Position numbers and translations under genes: made by a program. Below are positions 32,563 through 41,672 of a stretch of 64,000 nt of DNA, piece by piece. The stretch is from JBBDYH01 sp040901795 (GTDB taxonomy: Bacteria > Planctomycetota > Planctomycetia > Pirellulales > JALHPA01): positions 1 to 64,000 of the forward strand of contig JBBDYH010000147.1 of assembly GCA_040901795.1 (NCBI GenBank), read 5' to 3'. The notes under the pieces are model-generated. The model was given only the letters and a program-made list of their open reading frames with translations. It did no database searches and was not told the origin of the DNA. Each line of letters opens with the position of its first letter. Within the stretch, counting starts at the first letter, position 1.

Positions 32563-33825
32563 ATGCATCACCTTCGTTTTCCCGCCGTCATTGCGATCGT
32601 GGCCCTGTGGACCGCACCTCCTGCACATGCCGAAAACTGGCCGCAGTTCCGCGGGCCGACCGGTCAGGGTATTTCGGCCGAGAAGAATCTGCCCACTCGA
32701 TGGAGCGCTACCGAAAACGTGGCCTGGAATACGCCCGTTCCGGGCGACGGCTGGTCGAGCCCCATTGTCTTTGGCGATCGCGTCTTTTTGACGGCCACGA
32801 CCGCCGGCGGAAGCAAGTGCCATGTGATTGCGCTCGATCGCAAGTCCGGCAAGATTCTGTGGAACAAGGAGGTCCTCACTCAGGAGACGCGCCGCAAGGA
32901 ACAGAAGAACTCCTACGCGACGCCCACGCCGGTCACCGACGGCAAGCTGCTATTCGCGGTGTTCGGCGGCGGCGGAATCGTGGCCGTTGATTATGAGGGC
33001 AACGTCGCTTGGACGTACGACAAGGTGAAGTTTTATAGCCGGCACGGATTGGGCGCCTCGCCCGTGCTCTACGAAAACCTGCTCATCATGCCGTTCGATG
33101 GATCGAACCCACCGCCCGATGAAAAAATCGGCTGGAAAATTCCCTGGGAAGAGGCCCGCATTCTGGCGCTCGATAAGCAGCGCGGCACGGTCGTATGGCA
33201 GGGGAAGCGTGGACCGTCGCGGATTGCGCACACCACGCCGCTGGTGGTCCGCCAGCCCCAACCCCGCCTCTACAGCACGGCGGGCGATGTGATTCAGGCG
33301 TTTGATCTTCGCGATGGTCGCCGCATCTGGACCGCGTATAGTCAAGGAGAAGGCGTGGTTCCTTCGCCGCTGCTCGTGGACAACCTGCTGGTGACGTGTT
33401 CAGGCTTTGAGAAGCCGACGATCCGCGCGGTTCGGCTCGGCGGTGAAGAGGATGTAACCTCAACGCATATCGCCTGGGAACAGACTAAGGGCGTACCGTC
33501 GCAGTCTTCGCTGGTCTACGTCGAACCGCATCTTTATGCGGTCACCGATCAGGGAGTTGTCAGCATCTTTGAGGTCAGTGAGTCGAATGCGAAACTGATC
33601 GGTCAAGGCCGCGCGCCTGGCAATTATTCGGCCTCGCCGGTGACCGCCGATGGCAAGATTTACTTGTTGTCCGAGCAGGGCAATGCGACGGTAATCGAAG
33701 CCGGCCCAGAGTTTAAAGTGATCGCTACCAATGCGATTGGCGAACGTTGCCAGGCGTCACCAGCCGTTTCGCAAGGCCAGATTTTCATCCGTACGGACAA
33801 GAATCTGTACTGCGTCGGCGAATAA
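32563..33825 (+). CDS. Secreted PQQ-like beta-propeller protein
   Basis: The 420-aa protein has a signal peptide (FPAVIAIVALWTAPPAHA) and the start motif ENWPQFRGPTGQGIS. The blades have W-x signatures (GKILWNKEVL, GNVAWTYDKV, GTVVWQGK, GRRIWTAYSQ) and end with FIRTDKNLYCVGE. It is related to the propeller at 23991-25274. Expected in the periplasm, with no clear catalytic residues. It follows the sigma-factor gene closely and precedes the methyltransferase by 9 nt, so an operon is likely. Confidence 0.88.
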   Translation: MHHLRFPAVIAIVALWTAPPAHAENWPQFRGPTGQGISAEKNLPTRWSATENVAWNTPVPGDGWSSPIVFGDRVFLTATTAGGSKCHVIALDRKSGKILWNKEVLTQETRRKEQKNSYATPTPVTDGKLLFAVFGGGGIVAVDYEGNVAWTYDKVKFYSRHGLGASPVLYENLLIMPFDGSNPPPDEKIGWKIPWEEARILALDKQRGTVVWQGKRGPSRIAHTTPLVVRQPQPRLYSTAGDVIQAFDLRDGRRIWTAYSQGEGVVPSPLLVDNLLVTCSGFEKPTIRAVRLGGEEDVTSTHIAWEQTKGVPSQSSLVYVEPHLYAVTDQGVVSIFEVSESNAKLIGQGRAPGNYSASPVTADGKIYLLSEQGNATVIEAGPEFKVIATNAIGERCQASPAVSQGQIFIRTDKNLYCVGE

Positions 33826-33834
33826 CCATCCAAC

Positions 33835-34482
33835 ATGCCGCGCCGCAAATCCACCTATCGCGTGTTCCTCGAGCAGTTCTGGCAGCGGTATCACACCACC
33901 GGCGCGGTCCTGCCCAGCGGGCGGCGGCTGTCGAAGGGGTTATGCCGCTATGTCGCCGAATCGAACGGCCGCCCGCGGCGGATACTTGAAGTCGGCCCGG
34001 GGACCGGCCCGGCAACTGCTGAATTGGTCCGCTTGCTGGGCGAGAACGACCACCTGCGGATCGTCGAGCTCAATGACGCGTTTGTCAACTTTTTGCGCCA
34101 TCGTTTCGAGCACGAGCCTGATTTTCAGCGCGTGTCCGACCGTTGCGAGATTGTCCACGATCGGTTGGAGAATCTGCCTCAAGACACGCAGTACGATCTG
34201 ATCATCTCCGGCTTGCCGCTGAATAATTTTCCGGTCGAGCTGGTCGAATCGCTCTTGAGCTGTTTCGAACGGCTCCTCAAGCCGGGGGGCGTAGTCTCGT
34301 TCTTCGAGTACATCGCCATCCGCCGGGCCAAAGCCGCCGTCAGCGGCCGCCACGACCGATCGCGGCTCCAAGCCATCGCCCAACTCATCGACCGCTTCCT
34401 CGCCGGCCGCGAGATCCGCCGCGAAGCCATCCTCCTCAACGTGCCACCCGCCTGGGTGCATCATGTGCGGAAGGAAAACTAG
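33835..34482 (+). CDS. SAM-dependent methyltransferase, phospholipid N-methyltransferase-like
   Basis: The 215-aa product has the class I motif ILEVGPGTGPATAELVRLL (SAM-binding G-x-G-x-G-type loop), acidic motif II IVELNDAF, and LIISGLPLNNFPVELVE, the Asn-Phe-Pro block typical of bacterial PmtA-like phosphatidylethanolamine methyltransferases. It would methylate membrane phospholipid head groups toward phosphatidylcholine-type lipids. The starting residues are basic and could touch the membrane. It lies 9 nt after the propeller gene. The substrate is inferred from the motif only. Confidence 0.8.
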   Translation: MPRRKSTYRVFLEQFWQRYHTTGAVLPSGRRLSKGLCRYVAESNGRPRRILEVGPGTGPATAELVRLLGENDHLRIVELNDAFVNFLRHRFEHEPDFQRVSDRCEIVHDRLENLPQDTQYDLIISGLPLNNFPVELVESLLSCFERLLKPGGVVSFFEYIAIRRAKAAVSGRHDRSRLQAIAQLIDRFLAGREIRREAILLNVPPAWVHHVRKEN

Positions 34483-34616
34483 GGAAGCTTCACGCCGATT
34501 TGTGTTCCGCTCCATTGGCACGCTTGGAAGCTGCAGGCGACATGATTGACACTCCGGATCGCTTCTGATGGAATCACGGGCGAACACCCCCTTTCACCTA
34601 AGGCGATGGAGGGTAC

Positions 34617-35087
34617 ATGGCTCATCTTCTTATCCCCCAACCTTCCGACCCTGTATTGCCGGTTTTCTTCAATGTGGATGCCGTTGTGGGCGCCCCGCCC
34701 GCTTCAAACCTGAGAGAGGACGTGCTCCTCGTGCAGTTAGCGTTCAAGATTCTTGCTCTTCGTCCCGTGGCTAGCACACCCCCCACGCTGGTGGCGGCTG
34801 CCAGTGCAGTCGAGATCACGGGAAGCATCGATCAGGCGACGATCATTGCGATACGAAAACTGCAAGAGACGCTGAGGGATAAGAATGGTCCGGCACAAGT
34901 TGTTGACGGACGAGTTAGCCGTGCTCAGGGCGGCTTCAGCTACGGCGGCGGCTCGACATGGACCATCGTTCAGCTCAATAACATCATCCAGGATCGCCAC
35001 AAGCACATTTGGCCGCGGATCGACAAGATTCCTGGCTGTCCCGGCGAACTTCAAAAGATGGTCGTGCGCACCGTGGCCGGCGTGTAG
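34617..35087 (+). CDS. Hypothetical protein, weakly peptidoglycan-binding-like
   Basis: The 156-aa product starts at ATG 34617, 4 nt after GGAGGG, a good ribosome site. The part VLLVQLAFKIL...EITGSIDQATIIAIRKLQETL resembles the repeat of peptidoglycan-binding (PGBD-like) domains (V...Q..L....G..d..T..AI...Q), but the match is loose. There is no signal peptide. The C-terminal half (GGFSYGGGSTWTIVQLNNI) is not recognised. The real function is unknown. Confidence 0.55.
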   Translation: MAHLLIPQPSDPVLPVFFNVDAVVGAPPASNLREDVLLVQLAFKILALRPVASTPPTLVAAASAVEITGSIDQATIIAIRKLQETLRDKNGPAQVVDGRVSRAQGGFSYGGGSTWTIVQLNNIIQDRHKHIWPRIDKIPGCPGELQKMVVRTVAGV

Positions 35088-35128
35088 CGGCCGGAGGCAA
35101 CGAACCAGAGCAGCCGGGCGATCAATCC

Positions 35129-36046
35129 TCACGAGGCCCGCTTGGTTCGGCTGCGCGTTTTGCGGCCAGCGGCGCGAGGGCCGCGGCGAGTCGAGGTGCC
35201 GCTGCGCGAGGCTGAGGCCGATTCGCGCGGTTTGCGCTGGCGGACGCTGGCTTGCAGGGCTTCCATGAGATTGATCACCTGCGGCTCTTCGGCGTCGGCC
35301 GCAGGGGCGACGATCTCGCGGCCGGCGACCTTGGCGTCGATGAGCTCCTTGAGCTTGTCCTGATAGGTGTCCTGATAGGCCGAGAAGTCGAAGTCGTCTT
35401 CGGTCCAGGTTTCGATCAGCTTCTCGGCCAGCCCGATTTTTCGCGGTGCAAGCTTGGGATCGGCCACGTCGTCTTCCAGGTCTTGGGGCTTGCGGACCTC
35501 GGCCTCATAGTTCAAGAGCGACATGCACAGCAACTGGTCGATCGGGCGGACCAGCGACAACTGATCGCGGCCGAACATCACCGCGTGGCCGACGCCCCAG
35601 CGCTTCTGCCGCTTCATCGCCTCGCGGAATAAGACGTACGGCTCTTGCGCCTCGGCCGTATCAGGGATCAGGTAATACGCGCGGCCGTCGAGAAAGATCG
35701 GGTCGATCTCGCCCGGCGAGATGAACGTGTCGATCGACAAGGCCCGCTCGCTTTCGGGACGCAGCTCGTCCAGCTCGTCCTTTTCAAAGATGACGTATTT
35801 ACCCTTCTCGTACTCGTAGCCCGAGACGATCTCGTCCTGGCTGACTTCGCCGTGGATCGGGCAGACCTTCTTGTAGCGGATGCGGCTGTGGCAAGGTTCA
35901 TGGAGCTGGTTGAAATGGATGTCGCCGCCGCTTTTCGACGACGTGTTCACCGCCTGCACGGCGAACGAGACCAGCCCGAAGCGGATCTGTCCTTTCCAAC
36001 TGGAGCGGAAGGTGGTCGGTTGTCGCGTCGCTCGTCGCTTTGCCAT
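35129..36046 (-). CDS. ku: Ku protein (non-homologous end joining)
   Basis: The protein has 305 aa from ATG 36046. It begins with basic residues, then SWKGQIRFGLVSFAVQAVN, FNQLHEPCHSRIRYKKVCP, IVSGYEYEKGKYVIFEKDEL and FLDGRAYYLIPD, the signature run of bacterial Ku. A basic, Arg/Lys/Ser-rich C-terminal tail of about 40 residues is typical and aids DNA binding and ligase recruitment. It binds broken DNA ends as a homodimer and recruits LigD. ligD lies upstream on the same strand, separated by a 124-nt repeat stretch. Confidence 0.95.
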   Translation of the reverse strand: MAKRRATRQPTTFRSSWKGQIRFGLVSFAVQAVNTSSKSGGDIHFNQLHEPCHSRIRYKKVCPIHGEVSQDEIVSGYEYEKGKYVIFEKDELDELRPESERALSIDTFISPGEIDPIFLDGRAYYLIPDTAEAQEPYVLFREAMKRQKRWGVGHAVMFGRDQLSLVRPIDQLLCMSLLNYEAEVRKPQDLEDDVADPKLAPRKIGLAEKLIETWTEDDFDFSAYQDTYQDKLKELIDAKVAGREIVAPAADAEEPQVINLMEALQASVRQRKPRESASASRSGTSTRRGPRAAGRKTRSRTKRAS

Positions 36047-36061
36047 ACGTGCCTCGGTTCG

Positions 36062-36170
36062 TGTGGCACTGACAAGCGCCGCTGGGTGGCACTGACAAGC
36101 GCGGCGCTTGTCAGTGCGCATCACTGACAAGCTGCGGGTCGCCGCGGCGACTCAGTGCCACCCACATTCG
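36062..36170. repeat. TGGCACTGACAAGC-type repeat between ligD and ku
   Basis: Several copies of GTGGCACTGACAAGC in both orientations (for example GACAAGCGCGGCGCTTGTC near 36095-36113, ending CAGTGCCACCC) form hairpins. A second cluster of this family is at 60572-60658. Confidence 0.75.
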
Positions 36171-38972
36171 TCAGTGCTTCTCCAGCTTTTTGCGCGCGGC
36201 CGCCGAAATCGTTTGGCGGACGCGAGCAATGTCGGCCCAGGGATCTTTCTTCTGCCGCCGCAACCGTTCGACGGCGTTCTGAATCGTGAATTGGTTGGCC
36301 GCCTTCAGTCGCCGCAGCTCCTCCCAGGCAACCGGCATGGCGACGGGGGCGCCGGCGCGGGCGCGCGACGAGTACGGCGCGATCGCACTTGCGCCGCGAC
36401 CGTTGCGCAGGTAGTCGAGGAAAATCTTGCCGTGGCGCGCGGCCTTTGACATGTTGGCCGTGTAATGGTCAGGGGCCGCGCGCACGATGGCCGTGGCCAC
36501 CAGCCGGCAGAACTCCTTGACGTCGTCCCACTCCAACCGGCGCGTTATCGGCACGACGACGTGCAGCCCCTTGCCGCCGGTGGTTTTGACGAACGACTGC
36601 AAATCGAGCGCTGCGAGAAACTGGCGGACTTCGTACGCGGCTTCGACCAGCCGGGGGAACTCAACCGTCGGATCGGGGTCGAGATCGAAGATCAACCGGT
36701 CGGGCTGCTCGATCCGATCGGCGCGCGAACCCCAGGTGTGGATTTCCAGCACGCCCATCTGCACCAGCGCGATCACACCCGCCAGATCGTCGACGACCAG
36801 GTAGTGCTCAGTCTTTTTCTTTTCCTTGACTGGGATTTGGCGAAGCTGGTCCGACGAACCTGCGCCGGGGTGCTTCTGAAAAAAACACTCCTTGTCGGTC
36901 CCCTCCGGACAGCGGACCATGACCAGTGGTCGATTTTCGAGCTCGGGCAAGATCCAGTCGCCGATCGCTTCGTAGTACTGCGCGAGCTGCAGCTTGGTGA
37001 TGCCCTGTTCGCGATACAGCAGCTTGTCGGGGCTGGAGAGCGAAACGCCGCCGACGTCGACGCGGCCGGGTGTGCTGGACCTTTTCTCGTTCGCACTTGG
37101 ACTCGAGCCACTCTTCGATGCAGGGCGTTTGGCAATGCGAGGCGATCTGGCCTTCGCTTTGGCCGCCGAAGACGAAGCCCGTCCGTTACTTTGCGCCACC
37201 TGGCCGAGAGCCGAAAGCGCAACGGGACGATCGCGTACGACTTCACCGGACGGCTTATCTTCGCGCAGGCCTTGGAACGACGGATGCCGCAGACGGCCGT
37301 CGCCGGTCCACTCGGTGAACTCGATCTGACCGACGAGCTTTGGACGGACCCAATGGGCGTGGCGGGCGTCGCCGGTGCGCGCGGTCAGGTCGTGGAACGG
37401 CGACTTGGGCTGCTCGATCTTTTCGAGACGCTGCGTTAACTCCTGGAGGGCGCGCGTGTCAAAGCCCGTGCCGACGCGGCCGGCATACGTGAGTCGGTGG
37501 TTTGGATCGTAGTAACCCAACAAGAGCGAGCCGAAGCCGATGCGGCTGCCGCCGGGATCGGTGAAGCCGCCGATGACGAACTCCTCGCGCTTGATACACT
37601 TCACCTTCAGCCAGTCGGCGCTGCGGCCTTGATAGTACGGCCGGTCGCCGCGTTTGCTGATGATCCCTTCCAAGCCCAGCTTGCAAGCTTCGTCAAAGTA
37701 GTCGGGACCATGTCCGATGACGTGCTTCGAATACACGATCGATTTCGATCGCGCGGGTAGCGCCGCCGCAAGGAACGCCTTGCGGTCGAGCAAGGTCGCT
37801 TTCGAAAGGTCATAACCGTCGGCGTACAGGATGTCGAAGACGTAATATGCCATCCGCCGCGCGCGGCCCTGCTGCATGGCATTTTGCAGCTCCTGGAAGT
37901 CCGTCTTGCCGCTGTCGGCCAGAGCGCAGACTTCGCCGTCGAGGATCGCTTGTTCGAAAGGCAGATCTCGCAAGGATTCGACGAGCGTGCCGAATCGTGC
38001 GGTCCAATCGTTTTCATTGCGGCTGAAGAGCTGGATATTTGCGCCGTCTTTGCGGCAGATCATGCGATAGCCGTCGAACTTGATCTCGTGAAGCCACTGG
38101 TCACCGGGGGGCGCGTCAGCGCTCAACGTGGCAAGCTGCGGACGAACGCGCTTGGCAACCGTCTCAAAGTTGGCCGCGACCGCGCCGGGTAAACCGGCCG
38201 GTGTAGGCTTCGTCCTTCGCCGTACGGCGGTTGCCGGCCTGGCATGTTTTGACGCGGGCCGCTTGCGGCGCGGCGCCGCTCGACCAGCGGCCTTGGTTGT
38301 TCGCTTTGCAGCCTTTTTTTTAGCGCCGCGCGTCGTTGGCTTGCGCCGCGACGTCTTTTTCTTGGGCGCAGCTTGTTGTAGTCCGCCGATCGATGACCAG
38401 ACGGCGTCTTCGGCCTGGGCGATTTGTTCAAGCGCGCGGCCGGTCTTTACGCTCTTCGGAGCGTCTTCGACGATGTTCCCCTCATCCTCGGCCAGCGCCT
38501 CTTCGTCTGTTACCTTGAAGAGTAGCCACGCATTGTCCACCTGGTCCCGTCCGCCGCGGCGGACTAGCAGCCACTCGCCCTTGAGTTTTTCGCCATGCAG
38601 GCGGAACTTGAGCTTGCCGGCGCGATAGCCTGCCTCGGCATCTCCTTCGGGCTCCCACCAACCGCGGTCCCAAAGCATCACCGTGCCGCCGCCGTATTCC
38701 CCCGCGGGGATGATGCCTTCGAACTCGCCGTAGTCGACGGGATGGTCCTCGACATGCATGGCCAGCCGTTTTACCTTGGGATCGAGGCTTGGTCCCTTTG
38801 GCACCGCCCAGCTTTTCAGAACGCCGCCGAGTTGGAGGCGGAAGTCGTAGTGCAGTCGGCTGGCCGCGTGCTTTTGCACGACAAACAACCAATCTTGTTT
38901 GCGGGCGAGATGGCCGCGCGGCTCGCGCGTGCGGCGGAAGTTGCGTTTGCGATGGTACTCTTTGAGCGTCAT
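36171..38972 (-). CDS. ligD: DNA ligase D (phosphoesterase-ligase-polymerase)
   Basis: The 933-aa protein has the domain order PE-LIG-POL as in Pseudomonas LigD. The 3'-phosphoesterase domain (1-~160) has SRLHYDFRL (His41, Asp43) and HVEDHPVDYGEFEGIIP. A Lys/Arg/Ala-rich linker leads to the ATP-dependent ligase (~275-590) with catalytic Lys298 in EIKFDGYR and a GEV motif. A second basic linker is followed by the primase-polymerase domain with the metal-binding DLDPDP (~761-766) and TTGGKGLHVVVPI. It repairs double-strand breaks with Ku, encoded just downstream. Expression is probably joint, although the repeat at 36062-36170 separates them. Confidence 0.95.
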   Translation of the reverse strand: MTLKEYHRKRNFRRTREPRGHLARKQDWLFVVQKHAASRLHYDFRLQLGGVLKSWAVPKGPSLDPKVKRLAMHVEDHPVDYGEFEGIIPAGEYGGGTVMLWDRGWWEPEGDAEAGYRAGKLKFRLHGEKLKGEWLLVRRGGRDQVDNAWLLFKVTDEEALAEDEGNIVEDAPKSVKTGRALEQIAQAEDAVWSSIGGLQQAAPKKKTSRRKPTTRGAKKKAAKRTTKAAGRAAPRRKRPASKHARPATAVRRRTKPTPAGLPGAVAANFETVAKRVRPQLATLSADAPPGDQWLHEIKFDGYRMICRKDGANIQLFSRNENDWTARFGTLVESLRDLPFEQAILDGEVCALADSGKTDFQELQNAMQQGRARRMAYYVFDILYADGYDLSKATLLDRKAFLAAALPARSKSIVYSKHVIGHGPDYFDEACKLGLEGIISKRGDRPYYQGRSADWLKVKCIKREEFVIGGFTDPGGSRIGFGSLLLGYYDPNHRLTYAGRVGTGFDTRALQELTQRLEKIEQPKSPFHDLTARTGDARHAHWVRPKLVGQIEFTEWTGDGRLRHPSFQGLREDKPSGEVVRDRPVALSALGQVAQSNGRASSSAAKAKARSPRIAKRPASKSGSSPSANEKRSSTPGRVDVGGVSLSSPDKLLYREQGITKLQLAQYYEAIGDWILPELENRPLVMVRCPEGTDKECFFQKHPGAGSSDQLRQIPVKEKKKTEHYLVVDDLAGVIALVQMGVLEIHTWGSRADRIEQPDRLIFDLDPDPTVEFPRLVEAAYEVRQFLAALDLQSFVKTTGGKGLHVVVPITRRLEWDDVKEFCRLVATAIVRAAPDHYTANMSKAARHGKIFLDYLRNGRGASAIAPYSSRARAGAPVAMPVAWEELRRLKAANQFTIQNAVERLRRQKKDPWADIARVRQTISAAARKKLEKH

Positions 38973-39234
38973 GGCCTGGTCTCCTTGCTAGCAGGGATGG
39001 ACAATACCCGTCCACGCTGCGAGCGCAAGGTGTGCCCTTTCGGCACAATGAGCCGCGTTTTCTGCACATTTCCGGCAAGGTCCAACGATGCGAACCACAT
39101 GCTAGCAAGCGGTATGCCACGCGTGCTAGCATGAGAGCAGGGGTCAGAGGGCAGAGGGCAGGGGACAGTTTTGAAGGCGAGTCTCTCCGGGACTCACAAT
39201 CGCATCTCGGAGAGATGCGGCCGCATGGGATACA

Positions 39235-39546
39235 ATGGCACAAATGAAGACAATACTTCGAATCATCGCGCTGAGTGTTCTGACACTGCTGGTGGCGGGG
39301 GCGATCGTGTATGCGGAACGATCGCGGCCGCGCGAGATTTCGCTGCCGGTCCAGGGCATGGTCTGTGAAGGCTGCGAAGAGCATTTGCGCGAGAAACTGC
39401 TCGACGCGCCGGGCGTCAAGTCCGCCGCGCCTTCGCACGAAGAAAAACACGTGACGGTCATCGTGTCCGGCTGGTCACATGCCGACGAACCCGAGTTGCG
39501 GGAGATTATCAAACGCGCGGGTTACGAGCCGGGTAAGACGGAGTGA
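39235..39546 (+). CDS. Membrane-anchored heavy-metal-associated (HMA) domain protein
   Basis: The 103-aa product has an N-terminal hydrophobic segment (LRIIALSVLTLLVAGAIVYA) acting as signal or anchor and then one HMA domain with the metal-binding CxxC in GMVCEGCEEHLREKLL. The tail IIKRAGYEPG fits the ferredoxin-like fold. It probably binds a soft metal ion in the periplasm. The start at 39235 or at the second ATG, 39244, cannot be decided. It is a stand-alone gene. Confidence 0.8.
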   Translation: MAQMKTILRIIALSVLTLLVAGAIVYAERSRPREISLPVQGMVCEGCEEHLREKLLDAPGVKSAAPSHEEKHVTVIVSGWSHADEPELREIIKRAGYEPGKTE

Positions 39547-39645
39547 AGGAGCGTATACAACCGGCAGAGGAACACTAATCGCCACTAATCTTCACTAATT
39601 TGAAACAGACCTGAATAGTGTCGAGGAAGATTAGTGTTCTTGTTC

Positions 39646-41292
39646 TCATCGCTGCTGATCCCTGTTCGACGCGGGCAGCAGCATCTCCGGGCGGTCGAGC
39701 ACGAGGTAGTGCCCATGATCCGCCGTCAGGATCACGACCGTGTCGTTCCAGCCGCCATGGTTCTCGATCCAGTTGGTAATGGCGTGAAATGCCTCATCGC
39801 CGCTGAGAACTGCCCCGATCGAGTTGTCGATGTTGTTGGCGTGATTGGCCCAATCGACATCGCCCGATTCGATCATTAGCCAGAATCTGTCTGATTTCTT
39901 GGAGAGCACCTCCAGCGCTGTGGTCGCCATATCAGTCAGCGTGGGATTCTCGAAGACGTCAGCCTCGCTGTACTCTTCGGCGGCGATCGGCACAGGGCCG
40001 ACCCTCTCCTCGTCCTTCATGCTGATCGTCGGATCATAACCGCCGTCGGCAGTGCGAAACGGAAGGTGTCCCCCTTTGACGCCAAAAAAGCCGAACAGCC
40101 GCAGTTTTCGCTCGATCGACCTGTCCGCAGCGTGGGCGAGCAGCTCACCGCCATCCTTACCCTCGGTGCGTTGGGCCACCAGATACCGGCCGCCGTTCTC
40201 AACGTCGCTTGCCTGGAGGTCGTCGGCCGTCAGGTATTTGTTGCCTGGGACGAAGTTTTCGCCTTGGGCAGTGTCGGTCTTAACTCGTTCCCCCCAACCT
40301 GCCCCGAGAAGCACATCCACGCCCGGCAGTGGTTCTGCAGGATGCGAAATCGACGGCTGACCCAACAAATCGCGGGTAAGGTCCTGATAATCGTCGCGAT
40401 GAACGTTGTGCGAATAGGCGCAGGCGGGCGTTGCGTGGCTAATCGGCACGCTGGTGACCACGCCGATCGCCCATCCCCGACTCTGAAGTTGATGTGCGAT
40501 TGTGTAAGCCTGGCGACCAGACGGATCGACGTTAATGGCGTCGTTATAGGTCTTGATACCGGTGGTCATTGACGTGGCCGAGGCGGCTGAATCGGTGTAG
40601 GCATGCTTTCGGGATTTGCTCTTGGCGATGATGTACAGCGGATCTCGGCCAATCGACCAGGAAGTTCCGCCGGCGAGTTGCCAGTCATACCCGCCGCGCA
40701 CGTCGCCGAGCTGAAGCACACGCTGCCGATTTACGTCTATCTTTGCGCCATCGGCGTAGGGGCTGTTGACCATCTGGCCGAAGTCGGTCGCGGCGCCGCG
40801 ATAGTCCTGAAAATGCAGTCCGGCGCCGCGGCCTTGTCGATAGGCCACGGCGCCGGTGTTGTGGATCGCGGCGGCGTAGCTGGTCCACCAGTCCATACCG
40901 TCGAAGACAAACAGAATGATTCGCTTTTTGCCGCGCTGAGTCGCTAGCCATTGCAGGCGGAAAATGTCGGTTTGATCGAAGTACTCGGCGGCCTCGTTAA
41001 GTGTGCCGCGCGGCACTTCGCCGTACAAAGCGCGGAGGCGGTCGGCGTCGCGATAGGCGCTGTTCTCATTTGCGACATCGTTCAGCTCCATGCCGAAGGC
41101 GTACACCGGGATCAGCCGGTTGGAATGAGACAACCACTCCGAATACTTCAGCCCATGCGGTCCCCAATGGCCCCAGTCGGCCTTGCCGGTGCGTACGGCG
41201 TCGGTTTGCAGAGCACGAAGGTGGTCATCGGCCGCCGCGGGTGCAGCAATCGACAATGCGACCACGAAAAACCAAGACGCGATGCGATTCAT
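39646..41292 (-). CDS. Secreted alkaline phosphatase
   Basis: The protein has 548 aa from ATG 41292 with a signal peptide (MNRIASWFFVVALSIAAPAAA). The catalytic Ser lies in DSAASATSMTTG, the first metal-binding Asp in LFVFDGMDWW. A later stretch, LMIESGDVDWANHANNID, and VILTADHGHYLV supply the remaining Asp/His zinc ligands. The family is alkaline phosphatase of the PhoA superfamily. It cleaves phosphate esters in the periplasm. No pho box is recognised. It is divergent from the ThuA gene, sharing a ~190-nt gap. Confidence 0.92.
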   Translation of the reverse strand: MNRIASWFFVVALSIAAPAAADDHLRALQTDAVRTGKADWGHWGPHGLKYSEWLSHSNRLIPVYAFGMELNDVANENSAYRDADRLRALYGEVPRGTLNEAAEYFDQTDIFRLQWLATQRGKKRIILFVFDGMDWWTSYAAAIHNTGAVAYRQGRGAGLHFQDYRGAATDFGQMVNSPYADGAKIDVNRQRVLQLGDVRGGYDWQLAGGTSWSIGRDPLYIIAKSKSRKHAYTDSAASATSMTTGIKTYNDAINVDPSGRQAYTIAHQLQSRGWAIGVVTSVPISHATPACAYSHNVHRDDYQDLTRDLLGQPSISHPAEPLPGVDVLLGAGWGERVKTDTAQGENFVPGNKYLTADDLQASDVENGGRYLVAQRTEGKDGGELLAHAADRSIERKLRLFGFFGVKGGHLPFRTADGGYDPTISMKDEERVGPVPIAAEEYSEADVFENPTLTDMATTALEVLSKKSDRFWLMIESGDVDWANHANNIDNSIGAVLSGDEAFHAITNWIENHGGWNDTVVILTADHGHYLVLDRPEMLLPASNRDQQR

Positions 41293-41573
41293 TGAGAATT
41301 CCAAGGGGAGCGCAGGCAGTGGATTCAGGCAGGAGGTTGAATGGAGAGTGAGTTCTATAGTAACCCATGGGGATGTGCAGCCAAGCATTTGTTTGCCGAT
41401 CGCTTCATTCCAAGGTGGCGGTCGACTAAAATCCAGCCTCCTAACGGAAACCTCAATCACGCGCAAAAGGGCCTCTCACCATGCGAAGCGATTTTGACCT
41501 CTTCCTGACCATCCTGGCAAACGTCGTTGCAGCCTGCCTGAATTGCGCTGGTCAAATTCGAATGAGCTTCTCA

Positions 41574-41672
41574 GCAATGTCGCCCCTACGGGGCTATATC
41601 GCTTTGGTGCGCGTTTTCCGGGGGCTTGCGCCCCCGGCTACAGAATGTCGCCCCTTCGGGGCTTTATTGCGG
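41574..41672. repeat. TGTCGCCCC hairpin repeat at the start of the ThuA gene
   Basis: Two copies of AATGTCGCCCC-T(A/T)C-GGGGCT flank a CCGGGGGC-TTGC-GCCCCCGG hairpin. The unit has invaded or created the region just before the ThuA coding frame, so the real start is unclear. Confidence 0.8.
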
